Shown: one piece after another, positions 7,866 to 15,788 of the stretch
Position numbering within the stretch: position 1 is the stretch's first letter
Layout: the number at the start of each line of letters is the position of its first letter
Source of the DNA: JARFPW01 sp035464655
Lineage (GTDB): Bacteria; Gemmatimonadota; Gemmatimonadetes; Palauibacterales; Palauibacteraceae
Length of the DNA: 36,864 bases
Reading direction: 5' to 3'
Assembly: GCA_035464655.1 (NCBI GenBank)
Contig: DATHRZ010000085.1
Span: 1 to 36,864, forward strand
Notes under the pieces: generated by a model
What the model saw: the letters and a program-made list of their open reading frames with translations, nothing else
What the model was told of the DNA's origin: nothing
Database searches by the model: none
Position numbers and translations under genes: made by a program

Positions 7866-8922
7866 CGGCCTCCGCCGCCCCGGTCGTGGCCGCCGGCCGG
7901 CGCGTTACCGAGCGCCCGACCGCCCTGGCCACCCCGCCGACCTCCTCCATTAGCCGCTCGAACCCCTCCGGCGTCAGGCTCTGACGCCCGTCGCTCAGAG
8001 CCCGCTCGGGCTCCGTGTGCACTTCCACGATCAGCCCGTCGGCCCCCGCGGCGACGCCGGCGCGCGCGAGCGCGGGTACGAGCTCGCGCCGGCCCGCCGC
8101 GTGGCTCGGATCGACAATTACCGGCAGGTGTGACTTCTCCTTGAGCAGGGGCACGGCGCAGATGTCGAGGGTGTTGCGGGTCGCGCGCTCGAACGTGCGG
8201 ATACCGCGCTCGCACAGCACGATGCGCGGATTGCCGGCCGCCAGGACGTATTCGGCGGCCAGCAGCAGTTCCTCGATCGTCGCCATCAGACCACGCTTCA
8301 GCAGCACCGGGTGCGCACGTTCGCCGACGGCCGACAGCAGGCGAAAGTTGTGCATGTTGCGTGCGCCGATCTGCAGCATGTCGGCGTGCTCGGCCACCAG
8401 ATCGACGTCCTCGGGGGCCACGACCTCGGTGACGACGGGCAGCCCGGTCGCCTCGCGCGCCTCCGCCAGCAGCTCGAGCCCCTCGCGCCCGAGGCCCTGG
8501 AAGCTGTAGGGCGACGTGCGGGGCTTGAACGCGCCGCCGCGCAGCATGTCGGCACCCGAGTCCGCCACCCGCCGGGCGATCCCGAGCAACGTGTCGCGAT
8601 CTTCGACGGCGCAAGGACCGGCGATCACGACGATTGCGTCGCCGCCGAACCGCACGTCGCGCACCCGCACCCGGCTGGTCTCGTCGTCCGCCCTGTGGGC
8701 GCGTGACACGAGCGCGTAGGGCGGGCTGTCGCGGCGCACCTCCACGACCCAGGGGAGTGCCGCGAGGGCGTCGGCCAGGTCGGGCGGCGCCTCGCCGATC
8801 ACGGCGAGCAGGCTCTCGTCGCCGGTCTCGCTCACCTGGACGCGCAGTCCGCGGCTCTCGACGAAGCGCACGACTTCGGCTTTGTCGCGCAGGGAACATG
8901 TGGGGTCGATGACGGCAATCAT
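7855..8922 (-). CDS. aroF: 3-deoxy-7-phosphoheptulonate synthase (DAHP synthase)
   Basis: This is a 355-residue class I-beta DAHP synthase, condensing phosphoenolpyruvate and erythrose 4-phosphate in the first step of the shikimate pathway. Residues 1-75 form the ferredoxin-like (ACT-like) regulatory domain known from the Thermotoga-type enzyme. The TIM barrel follows with VVIAGPCAVEDRDTL, GGAFKPRTSPYSFQG, LQIGARNMHNF, CERGIRTFE and VPLLKEKSHLPVIVDPSHAA, which carry the substrate and metal ligands. Its ATG overlaps the trpA stop by four bases (ATGA), so it is the last gene of the trp operon and should respond to Trp attenuation. Its 3' end overlaps the FMN-reductase tail fragment. Confidence 0.97.
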   Translation of the reverse strand: MIAVIDPTCSLRDKAEVVRFVESRGLRVQVSETGDESLLAVIGEAPPDLADALAALPWVVEVRRDSPPYALVSRAHRADDETSRVRVRDVRFGGDAIVVIAGPCAVEDRDTLLGIARRVADSGADMLRGGAFKPRTSPYSFQGLGREGLELLAEAREATGLPVVTEVVAPEDVDLVAEHADMLQIGARNMHNFRLLSAVGERAHPVLLKRGLMATIEELLLAAEYVLAAGNPRIVLCERGIRTFERATRNTLDICAVPLLKEKSHLPVIVDPSHAAGRRELVPALARAGVAAGADGLIVEVHTEPERALSDGRQSLTPEGFERLMEEVGGVARAVGRSVTRRPAATTGAAEAVSR

Positions 8923-9743
8923 GGCTGGTCCGATTCCGGGGGAAATGGAGCTGACAGTCGACGCAGGAAAGCGGCGGGATCCTCGCCCGCCGCGAGTCGC
9001 TCGATCAGGGCGCTGCCGACGATCACGCCGTCGAAGTGGGCGTGCAGGCGCCGGACCTGGTCCGCGGTGCGCACCCCGAAGCCCGCCAGTACGGGGCGAG
9101 GCGATACGGCACGCAGGCCGGCGGCGTACTCCGCCAGTCCAGCGGGATCGCCGCCGCGCCCTCCTGCGCCCGTCGTCCCGGTTCGTGTGACGGCGTACAG
9201 GAATCCCGTGCTCGCCTCGGCGAGCAGCCCGCGCCGGGCGGGCGGCGTGAGCGGCGTGACGAGCTGGACGAGCGCGAGTCCGGCCGGTTCGAACGCGACG
9301 CGCAGAGGTCCCGCTTCCTCGTATGGCAGGTCGGGCACGATGAACCCGTCGACCCCGGTCGCCCGCGCCTGCGAAGCGAGACGATCGTGGCTCCGGGTGA
9401 GCAGGGGGTTCAGATAGCTCATCAGCACGACAGGCACGCCGAGCTCGAGGCCGTCCACGAGATCGAGAATCCAGTCGAGCGTGACACCTCCGGTCAGCGC
9501 CGTGCGACTCGCCTCCTGGATCGTCACGCCGTCGGCCATCGGGTCGGAGAACGGGACGCCGAGTTCCACGACGTCGGCGACCTCGGCCACCCGGCGGACG
9601 ATGTCCGGAAACGCGTGTCGCGACGGAAAGCCTGCGGTCAGGAAGGCGGCAATCGCAGGGCGCCCGGCGGCGCCGGCGCTCCGAATGGCCGCCTCGATTC
9701 GTGCGGCTCCGGTCGCGGTCGTGGCGTTCGCGGGCGTCGTCAC
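8919..9743 (-). CDS. trpA: Tryptophan synthase alpha chain
   Basis: This is a 274-residue TIM-barrel subunit that cleaves indole-3-glycerol phosphate to indole and glyceraldehyde 3-phosphate inside the alpha2-beta2 complex. The catalytic Glu and Asp lie in DVVELGVPFSDPMADG. GFIVPDLPYEEAGPL, FLYAVTRTGTTGA and PVLAGFGVRTADQV are further family motifs for the phosphate and indole sites. The start is GTG at 9743, preceded by GAGGAAGC, and it overlaps the trpB stop by four bases (GTGA). It is full length with no missing key residue. Confidence 0.97.
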   Translation of the reverse strand: MTTPANATTATGAARIEAAIRSAGAAGRPAIAAFLTAGFPSRHAFPDIVRRVAEVADVVELGVPFSDPMADGVTIQEASRTALTGGVTLDWILDLVDGLELGVPVVLMSYLNPLLTRSHDRLASQARATGVDGFIVPDLPYEEAGPLRVAFEPAGLALVQLVTPLTPPARRGLLAEASTGFLYAVTRTGTTGAGGRGGDPAGLAEYAAGLRAVSPRPVLAGFGVRTADQVRRLHAHFDGVIVGSALIERLAAGEDPAAFLRRLSAPFPPESDQP

Positions 9744-10957
9744 GCTTCCTCCCGGGCCAGCAGGGCCGGCATGTCCTTGTCGCCGCGGCCCGACAGTCCG
9801 ACCAGGATGCGGGCCCCGGGATGCAACTCGGCCCAGCGCCGGGCCCCGGCCAGCGCGTGCGCCGACTCGAGGGCGGGCAGGATCCCCTCGGCCGCGCAGC
9901 AGGCGTCGAGCGCCGCGAGCGCCTCGTCGTCGGAGGCCGTTTCGTAGCGCGCCCGCCCGATGGCGGCGAGATAGGCGTGCTCGGGTCCGACGCCCGGGTA
10001 GTCGAGCCCGGCCGAGACCGAATGCGTGTCGCCGACCTGGCCGTGTTCGTCCTGCAGGAGCAGCGAGTGGCTCCCGTGGAGCACCCCGGCCCGCCCGCGC
10101 GCCACGGTTGCGGCGTGCCGGCCGGGTTCGGCGCCCGTGCCACCCGCCTCGATCCCGAGCAGCGCGACCCCGGAGTCGGCGAGGAACGGATGGAACAGCC
10201 CGATCGCGTTGCTGCCGCCCCCGACGCAAGCGATCGCGATGTCGGGCAGACCTCCCGCCGCGCGCCCGAACTGCGCGCGCGCTTCGCGACCGATCACGCT
10301 CTGAAAGGTCCGCACGAGCCACGGGTAGGGATGCGGGCCGACGGCGGAGCCGAGCAGGTAGTACGTGGTCTCGGGGTCCGACACCCAGTCGCGCAGGGCC
10401 TCGTCGATCGCAGCCCGCAGGGTGCGGTCTCCCGTGTCGACCTCGCGCACCTCGGCGCCGAGCCGCCGCATCCGCAGCACGTTGGGCGCCTGGCGCCTGG
10501 CGTCCACGCTGCCCATGTAGACGATGCACGGCAGCCCGACCCTCGCGCAGGCGGCCGCGGTGGCGACGCCGTGCTGGCCCGCCCCGGTCTCGGCCACCAC
10601 GCGCTCCGCCCCCATCCGGCGGGCGAGCAGGGCCTGGCCGATCGCGTTGTTGATCTTGTGAGCGCCGGTGTGGGTGAGGTCTTCGCGCTTGAGCCAGATC
10701 TCGGCGCCCCAGTCCCGGCCGAGCCCGTCGGCCCGGGTCAGCGGCGTCGGCCGCCCGACCCAGTCCGTCAGTTCCGCGTCGAGTCGGCACCCGAATTCCT
10801 CGTCCGCCAGCGCCGCGCACGCGGCCCCCTCGAGGCGCTCGACGGCGGAGACCAGCGTCTCGGGCACGTAGCGTCCGCCGAACGGTCCGTAACGGCCGCG
10901 CGCGTCGGGAAGGCGACCGGCGATCAGTTCCTCGAGCGGCGGCAGGGTCGTCGCCAT
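9740..10957 (-). CDS. trpB: Tryptophan synthase beta chain
   Basis: This is a 405-residue PLP enzyme that joins indole and serine to make tryptophan, with indole channelled from TrpA. The PLP lysine is in LTHTGAHKINNAIGQALL, the catalytic Glu in RVVAETGAGQHGVA, and the phosphate-binding loop is CVGGGSNAIG. DTHSVSAGLDYPGVGPEHAYL is the classic TrpB1 communication region. The ATG at 10957 shares one base with the trpF stop (TGATG); the preceding in-frame TTG is a worse choice. It is placed directly before trpA, as usual. Confidence 0.98.
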   Translation of the reverse strand: MATTLPPLEELIAGRLPDARGRYGPFGGRYVPETLVSAVERLEGAACAALADEEFGCRLDAELTDWVGRPTPLTRADGLGRDWGAEIWLKREDLTHTGAHKINNAIGQALLARRMGAERVVAETGAGQHGVATAAACARVGLPCIVYMGSVDARRQAPNVLRMRRLGAEVREVDTGDRTLRAAIDEALRDWVSDPETTYYLLGSAVGPHPYPWLVRTFQSVIGREARAQFGRAAGGLPDIAIACVGGGSNAIGLFHPFLADSGVALLGIEAGGTGAEPGRHAATVARGRAGVLHGSHSLLLQDEHGQVGDTHSVSAGLDYPGVGPEHAYLAAIGRARYETASDDEALAALDACCAAEGILPALESAHALAGARRWAELHPGARILVGLSGRGDKDMPALLAREEA

Positions 10958-11562
10958 CAACTCTTCTCCGGGATGCTACGCCGCGTCGCCGCGACGAAGG
11001 CTTCGATCAGGGCGGGCGACTTGACGCCCGGTGCGCTCTCTACCCCGCTGCTTACGTCGATTCCCCAGGGTCGCACGATACGAATCGCGGCGGCGGCGTT
11101 GCCGGGGTCGAGGCCGCCGGCCAGGATGATCGGGCGCCGGCGAGCGAGAGCGGCGGCCCGCTTCCAGTCCGGCTTCACGCCTCGCCCGCCGCGGCCGGCG
11201 GCTTCCAGCAGCACGGGACGATCAGTCGCGAGCCCGGCGGCCTGCGCCTCCAGCGATCCGTCGTCGTGCAGGACGGGCAGGAGACGCGGACCGAAGGCCG
11301 AGAGCCGCTCGAGATCCGGCTCCACCTGCACCCGGTCGGCGGCGAAGACATCGAGCACGCGTCGGATGTCGTCGACCGGGCAGAGCCGAAATACGGCAAC
11401 TTTTTCGATTGCCGCCGGAAGGTCGGCGGCGATTTGCCGGGCCACGGCCGGCGCGACGCGTCGCGGCGACGCCGCGAACACGAAGCCGACCGCGTCGGCG
11501 CCCGTCCGGGCGGCCGCGTGCGCGCCGGACAGGTCGCGAATGCCGCAGATCTTGACCTTCAC
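10957..11562 (-). CDS. trpF: Phosphoribosylanthranilate isomerase
   Basis: This is a 201-residue TIM-barrel isomerase converting N-(5-phosphoribosyl)anthranilate to its 1-deoxyribulose form. The start VKVKICGIRD carries the catalytic Cys6. The general-acid Asp is probably in VQVEPD, and the phosphate loop is seen in ILAGGLDPGNAAAAI and GIDVSSGVESAPGVK. In many bacteria trpF is fused to trpC, but here it is separate. The GTG at 11562 overlaps the trpC stop by four bases (GTGA), giving a normal family length. Confidence 0.96.
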   Translation of the reverse strand: MKVKICGIRDLSGAHAAARTGADAVGFVFAASPRRVAPAVARQIAADLPAAIEKVAVFRLCPVDDIRRVLDVFAADRVQVEPDLERLSAFGPRLLPVLHDDGSLEAQAAGLATDRPVLLEAAGRGGRGVKPDWKRAAALARRRPIILAGGLDPGNAAAAIRIVRPWGIDVSSGVESAPGVKSPALIEAFVAATRRSIPEKS

Positions 11563-12404
11563 GCGCACGCGGCCTCCCGGTGGCCGGCTCGCCCCGCCCG
11601 CAGCATGCCGGCCAGCAGGCCGCGCGGGTCCGACGCTCCGCTCAGGGCCCGTCCGACGAGGGCCAGGCCGTAGCCGAGGCGCGCCGCGGCCGCGACGTCG
11701 CCCACGGCGAGCATCCCGCTCTCGGCCACGCGCGGCAGGTCGCGCGGCAGCCGTTCGGCCACCCGCGCCAGCCGCCCGGGATCGACGTCCAGCGTCCGCA
11801 GGTCGCGCACGTTGACGCCCACGAGCGCCCGCACGCCCCGGTCGGCGGCCAGCCGGGCGAGTCGCGCGGCATGATCCACGTGGGCGTCGGCGAAGGCCTC
11901 GATCAGCACCCACACCCCCGCCTCGGCGGCCGCGTCGAGCAGCGCCCCGGCGTCGAGGGTTGCGAGCAGATCGGCGATGAGGAGAACGCCGCCCCCCCCG
12001 GCCGCTCGCGCTTCGAACAGCTGGTAGGGTTCGACCACGAAGTCCTTGCGCATCGTCGGGATCGGCCGCTCGAATCGCTCGAGCGCCCGGGCCGCCGCCG
12101 CGAGATCGTCCAGCGATCCGTCGAACGCCAGGGGCTCGGTGAGCACCGAGATCGCGACGGCGCCCCCATCCGCGTAGGCGACGGCGCGCCGGTCGGGTCG
12201 GATGTCCACCCGGGCTCCGTCCCCCCCGGGTGACCGCCGCTTGATCTCCGCGATCACATCGAAGCCGTCCGCCGACAGGGTGAGCCCGGGAGGCGGCGGC
12301 CGGTCGGCGGCCCGTGCGCGAAGCTCCGCCAGGGGTACGCGGCGCATCGTCGCGTGCGCCCGGCGCCGCGAGGCGATCGCCATGCCCGCGAGGAAGTCAG
12401 CCAC
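11559..12404 (-). CDS. trpC: Indole-3-glycerol phosphate synthase
   Basis: This is a 281-residue TIM barrel that decarboxylates and closes carboxyphenylamino-deoxyribulose phosphate to indole-3-glycerol phosphate. FDVIAEIKRRSPGGDGA holds the catalytic Glu and Lys, with the usual SPS triplet changed to SPG. RKDFVVEPYQLFEARAAG, VGVNVRDLRTL and VAESGML are the other active-site strands. I chose GTG at 12404 because GGGAG lies about ten bases upstream and the product start VADFLAGMA is sensible. It overlaps the end of trpD by eight bases. A second possible start is the ATG eight codons in. Confidence 0.95.
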   Translation of the reverse strand: MADFLAGMAIASRRRAHATMRRVPLAELRARAADRPPPPGLTLSADGFDVIAEIKRRSPGGDGARVDIRPDRRAVAYADGGAVAISVLTEPLAFDGSLDDLAAAARALERFERPIPTMRKDFVVEPYQLFEARAAGGGGVLLIADLLATLDAGALLDAAAEAGVWVLIEAFADAHVDHAARLARLAADRGVRALVGVNVRDLRTLDVDPGRLARVAERLPRDLPRVAESGMLAVGDVAAAARLGYGLALVGRALSGASDPRGLLAGMLRAGRAGHREAACA

Positions 12405-13488
12405 GCGTAGCGGCTCCCGCCGACAGCGTGCCGGCCGTCGGGTTCGTTCCCGAGGCACCGAACGCGCTCAACCGATCGAGCAGGCGAGCCGCCGAGCCAT
12501 CGTCGATCGCCCGTTTCGCTGCCTCGAGCGCCCCCGCCGCGTTCCGCGCCGTCCCCGACACCTCGAGGGCGAGCGCCGCCCCGAGCGCGAGAGCGTCACG
12601 GTGCGCTCCGCGCGCTCCGCCCAGCGCCGCGCGCAGAGCTCGGGCGTTGTCCTCGGCGTCGCCGCCCAGCAGGGCGTCGGGCGCACAGCGTGCCAGGCCG
12701 AGGTCCACCGGATCCCGGATCTCCCGCCGGACCCGGCCCGGCTCGACGTCGAACAGAGTGAACGGGCCGCACGGCGTCGCTTCGTCCCAACCCGGCTCGC
12801 CGTGCACGACGAACGCACGCACGATGGGCAACCCGCTCAGCACGTCGGCCATCCGTGCGGCTACGTCCTCCGCCCACGCCCCGACCACGTGATAAGGCGG
12901 GGCGGCCGGATTGGTGAGCGGGCCGAGCAGGTTGAAGATCGTCCGCACCCCCAGGGCCCGCCGCACCGGGGCGACATGCTTCATCGCCGGATGAAACCGC
13001 GGCGCGAACAGGAACGTGAAGCCGGTCTGCTCGAGGCAGCGACCGGCGGCGTCGGGATCGAGCGGCATCGGAAGCCCGAGTCGCTCGAGGACGTCGGCGC
13101 TTCCGGAACGACTGGTGATGGACCGGTTGCCGTGCTTGACGATCGGGACGCCGGCTGCGGCGGCGAGCAACGCGGAGCCCGTCGACAGGTTCAGGCTGCC
13201 CGATCCGTCGCCGCCCGTACCGACGACGTCCACGGCCCGCTTCCGCACGGCTTCGACGATGACAGGTCGGATCGCGAGCCGGCGCATGCCACGCGCGAAG
13301 CCGCGAATCTCGTCCGACGTCTCGCCCTTCAGCTTAAGCGCGGCGAGGAATGCACCCGCCGCCGCCGGATCGAGCGAGCCGCTCGCCAGCCGCTCGAGGG
13401 CTGCTTCGGCCTCGGCCTCCGTCAGACTCGCGCCGTCCAGGACGCTGCGCATCGAATCCGTCAGGCCCGTCCCATGGTTCGCCGTCAT
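12397..13488 (-). CDS. trpD: Anthranilate phosphoribosyltransferase
   Basis: This is a 363-residue enzyme that moves the phosphoribosyl group of PRPP to anthranilate. VDVVGTGGDGSGSLNLST is the PRPP-binding glycine loop, VPIVKHGNRSITSRSGSADV binds anthranilate and Mg, and FNLLGPLTNPA is a conserved C-terminal signature. The first 90 residues form the helical dimerisation domain (TEAEAEAALERLASGSL and ALKLKGETSDEIRGF). The ATG at 13488 overlaps the trpG stop by four bases. No fusion with trpG is present, unlike in enteric bacteria. Confidence 0.97.
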   Translation of the reverse strand: MTANHGTGLTDSMRSVLDGASLTEAEAEAALERLASGSLDPAAAGAFLAALKLKGETSDEIRGFARGMRRLAIRPVIVEAVRKRAVDVVGTGGDGSGSLNLSTGSALLAAAAGVPIVKHGNRSITSRSGSADVLERLGLPMPLDPDAAGRCLEQTGFTFLFAPRFHPAMKHVAPVRRALGVRTIFNLLGPLTNPAAPPYHVVGAWAEDVAARMADVLSGLPIVRAFVVHGEPGWDEATPCGPFTLFDVEPGRVRREIRDPVDLGLARCAPDALLGGDAEDNARALRAALGGARGAHRDALALGAALALEVSGTARNAAGALEAAKRAIDDGSAARLLDRLSAFGASGTNPTAGTLSAGAATRG

Positions 13489-14078
13489 GCCGCCACCCTC
13501 CGCCTCACCTCGAGGTCGAGGAAGTTTCGCAGCAGCCGGTCGCCTTCGGGGGTCATGATACTCTCCGGGTGGAACTGAACGCCCTCCAGGCAGAGCTCAC
13601 GGTGCCGCAGCCCCATGATCTCGCCGTCCGACGTGTAGGCGCTGATCACCAGCTCGTCGGGAAGGTCGTCCTCGTGGACGGCCAGCGAATGGTAGCGGCC
13701 GGCGGTCAGCGGGTTCGGTAGTCCCTCGTACAGGCCGCGGCCGTCGTGGTAGACCTGCGAGGGCTTTCCGTGCATGAGCGAGGCGGCGCGACCGACCCGG
13801 GCCCCGAACGCCGCGGCGAGCGCCTGGTGCCCGAGGCAAACCCCGAGCACCGGCAGCCGCCCGCCCGCCGCGGCGATCAGGTTGATCGAGATCCCGGCGT
13901 CCTCAGGCCGGCCCGGCCCCGGCGAGATCACGATGTGCGTCGGATCGCTGGCGAGCGCCTCGTCGACCCCGATCGCGTCGTTGCGCCGAACGGTCACCTC
14001 GGCGCCGAGCTCGCCCAGCGCCTGCACGATGTTGTAGGTGAACGAATCGTAGTTGTCGATCAGCAGCACGCGGTTCAC
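13485..14078 (-). CDS. trpG: Anthranilate synthase glutamine amidotransferase subunit
   Basis: This is a 197-residue class I glutamine amidotransferase that supplies ammonia from glutamine to TrpE. The start VNRVLLIDNYDSFTYNIVQ, the oxyanion loop ISPGPGRPEDAG, the nucleophile Cys81 in VLGVCLGHQALAAAFG, and the His-Glu of GVQFHPESIMTPEG form the complete triad. Related PabA subunits look very similar and may also serve folate synthesis; no separate pabA is visible in the window. GTG at 14078 overlaps the trpE stop by four bases (GTGA), preceded by GAGG. Confidence 0.96.
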   Translation of the reverse strand: MNRVLLIDNYDSFTYNIVQALGELGAEVTVRRNDAIGVDEALASDPTHIVISPGPGRPEDAGISINLIAAAGGRLPVLGVCLGHQALAAAFGARVGRAASLMHGKPSQVYHDGRGLYEGLPNPLTAGRYHSLAVHEDDLPDELVISAYTSDGEIMGLRHRELCLEGVQFHPESIMTPEGDRLLRNFLDLEVRRRVAA

Positions 14079-15460
14079 AGGCCCTCCTCGGCGAGTCGAA
14101 GCGCGGCCGCCAGCGCCGCGCCCTTGGCGTGAATTTCCTCGTATTCGCGGGCGGGCACGCTGTCGGCCACGATCCCGGCGCCGGCCTGCCAGGCGCACGT
14201 CCCGTTTCGGAACACGAGGGTCCGGATCGTGATCGCCTGGTCCATCCCGCCGCCGGCTCCGAAGTAGCCGATCGTGCCGGCGTACAGCCCGCGTGGCGTG
14301 GGCTCGAGCTCGTCGATCAACTCCATCGCACGGATCTTCGGCGCGCCGACGACGGTGCCGGCCGGGAAGGCGGCGGCAAACAGGTCGAACATGTCGCGCC
14401 CCGGCGCGAGTACCCCCTCGGTGCCGCTGACCATGTGCATGACGTGGCTGTAGCGTTCGATCCTCCGATAGGGTCGAACCTCGATCGAGCCGGGCACGGC
14501 CACCCGTCCGAGATCGTTGCGGGCGAGGTCGACGAGCATCACGTGCTCGGCGTTCTCCTTCGGGTCGGCGAGCAGGTCGGCCTCGAACTCGGCGTCCTCG
14601 TTCGGCGACGCGCCACGCGGACGCGTGCCGGCGATGGGCCGCAGCGATGCGCGCCGGCCCTCGAGACGTACGAGCGCCTCGGGGGAAGAACCGACGACGC
14701 ACGTATCGTCGAACTCGAAGAAGTACATGTAGGGGGACGGATTCAGCAGGCGCAGGGCGCGGTATGCCGAGAACGGATCGAGGTCGGTGGCTCCGCCGAA
14801 CCGCACCGAGAGCACGAGCTGGAACACGTCGCCGTCGGCGATGTGACCCTTGACCCGCTCGACGCCGTCGTGGAACTCCGCTTCGTCCATGCTCGCGCTC
14901 AGGGGCGCCAGACCGCCGCGCGCTGGGCGCTCGGGAACCGGCCCTCGAAGGACGCGGATCACTTCGCGGCGCAGCGCCTCACGCTCGTCGGCGTCGCCCG
15001 CGTGCAGCAGGGCGGCCCGGCGTGTGAGGTGATCGAACACGAGCACCGAACCCGGCGCGAACCAGGCGCCCTCCGGCTCGGCCGTCGAGTGAGCGGCCGG
15101 CCGCGGCAGGCGCTCGAACCGGCGGACCATGTCATACCCGGCGACGCCCACGAGTCCGCCGTGGAACGGGGAGCCGTCCCCGGCCGGAGCCGGGACGGGC
15201 GCCGCGGCGAGAGCCGACCGCAGGGCGTCGAGCAGCGCCGGCCCGCCGTCACCCACGGCATGGCGCTCGTCGCCGGCCCGCAGGGCGCCGCCTTCGAGCC
15301 GGACGTCGAGTCCGTCGCCGAAGCCGATGAACGAATAGCGGGCCAGCCGCTCGCCGCCCTCCACGCTCTCGAGCAGAAAGCGGGGGCCGAACGGGGCCAG
15401 CTTGAGATAGGCGGACACGGGAGTGTCGAGGTCCGCCGCGATGTCGAAGGGAGAATCCAA
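14075..15460 (-). CDS. trpE: Anthranilate synthase component I
   Basis: This is a 461-residue chorismate-using enzyme that makes anthranilate with TrpG. The Trp feedback site is present as LLES at 29-32 with Ser43, fitting the known LLES-x10-S motif, so end-product inhibition is expected. Catalytic-domain motifs include FQLVLSVRF, PIAGTRPRG, AEHVMLVDLARNDLGRV, FPAGTVVGAPKIRAMELIDE and EEIHAKGAA. The start is TTG at 15460 with AAGG and GGAG just upstream; the in-frame TGA a few codons earlier rules out a longer form. It is the first structural gene after the attenuator. Confidence 0.97.
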   Translation of the reverse strand: MDSPFDIAADLDTPVSAYLKLAPFGPRFLLESVEGGERLARYSFIGFGDGLDVRLEGGALRAGDERHAVGDGGPALLDALRSALAAAPVPAPAGDGSPFHGGLVGVAGYDMVRRFERLPRPAAHSTAEPEGAWFAPGSVLVFDHLTRRAALLHAGDADEREALRREVIRVLRGPVPERPARGGLAPLSASMDEAEFHDGVERVKGHIADGDVFQLVLSVRFGGATDLDPFSAYRALRLLNPSPYMYFFEFDDTCVVGSSPEALVRLEGRRASLRPIAGTRPRGASPNEDAEFEADLLADPKENAEHVMLVDLARNDLGRVAVPGSIEVRPYRRIERYSHVMHMVSGTEGVLAPGRDMFDLFAAAFPAGTVVGAPKIRAMELIDELEPTPRGLYAGTIGYFGAGGGMDQAITIRTLVFRNGTCAWQAGAGIVADSVPAREYEEIHAKGAALAAALRLAEEGL

Positions 15461-15502
15461 TCTCCGCGCCTTTCATCAGCATCCGGACGCGGAAGGAGGG
15501 CG

Positions 15503-15536
15503 AAAAAAACCCCGCTTCCGGCATCCGGAAGTGGGG
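15503..15536 (-). terminator. trp attenuator terminator
   Basis: On the minus strand CCCC-A-CTTCCGG, loop ATG, CCGGAAG-C-GGGG forms an 11-pair stem with one A-C mismatch, followed by seven T residues. This is a strong intrinsic terminator 30 bases past the trpL stop and 42 bases before trpE. Its 5' arm (15534-15526, CCACTTCCG) can instead pair with CGGAGGTGG at 15585-15577 in the end of trpL (nine pairs, one G-U), which would prevent termination. Confidence 0.93.
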
Positions 15537-15565
15537 TCGTCTGCTACGCTCTGGTCAGGGCCTGA

Positions 15566-15658
15566 TCAGGCGGACGCCACCTCCGTACGCACGCAACCGG
15601 GCCACCACCAGCTGGTGGAAGCGAGACGCTGCGCGTGGAGGTAGTTCCGCTCGATCAT
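15566..15658 (-). CDS. trpL: trp operon leader peptide
   Basis: This 30-codon frame begins MIERNYLHAQRLASTS and is followed by three consecutive Trp codons (codons 17-19, bases 15610-15602). It ends PGCVRTEVASA and TGA. Three adjacent UGG codons before an intrinsic terminator and trpE are the hallmark of a Trp-sensing leader. No Shine-Dalgarno is seen before the ATG, and the -10 box ends only six bases upstream, so the message is probably leaderless and translation starts at or near the first transcribed base. The peptide itself likely has no function beyond ribosome stalling. Confidence 0.9.
   Translation of the reverse strand: MIERNYLHAQRLASTSWWWPGCVRTEVASA
15577..15644 (-). promoter_or_regulatory. 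trp leader segments that form pause hairpin or antiterminator
   Basis: Segment 1 (15644-15637, CTACCTCC) can pair with segment 2 (15584-15577, GGAGGTGG) in eight pairs with one G-U. Segment 2 can also pair with the terminator arm. Segment 2 ends only eight bases before the leader stop codon, so a ribosome that reaches the stop would cover it and let the terminator form. A ribosome stalled at the Trp codons (15610-15602) would leave it free to make the antiterminator. The pairings are seen; the mechanism follows classical trp attenuation. Confidence 0.75.
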
Positions 15659-15664
15659 GGGCGA

Positions 15665-15693
15665 TGAATAGCGGCGCCGGCGGTTCCCGTCAA
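15665..15693 (-). promoter_or_regulatory. trp operon promoter
   Basis: TTGACG (15693-15688) and TATTCA (15670-15665) are separated by exactly 17 bases on the minus strand, a good match to the vegetative sigma consensus. The expected start of transcription falls at about the A of the trpL ATG. The palindromic CGGCGCCG core in the spacer could be a repressor site, but nothing else supports this. Confidence 0.75.
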
Positions 15694-15788
15694 GCCACCC
15701 CGCCCCTATCTTCGAACGAGGCCGCGCCGATCGGGCCGACGGCCACCGATCCACGACCGCGATAATAAAAGATCAACGGGAGACGACT

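Noticed and set aside
9701..11815. A 704-codon open frame on the plus strand opposite trpA, trpB and trpF
   Set aside because: It lies antisense to clear trp genes, its composition is Arg/Pro/Gly-rich, and no domain is recognisable.
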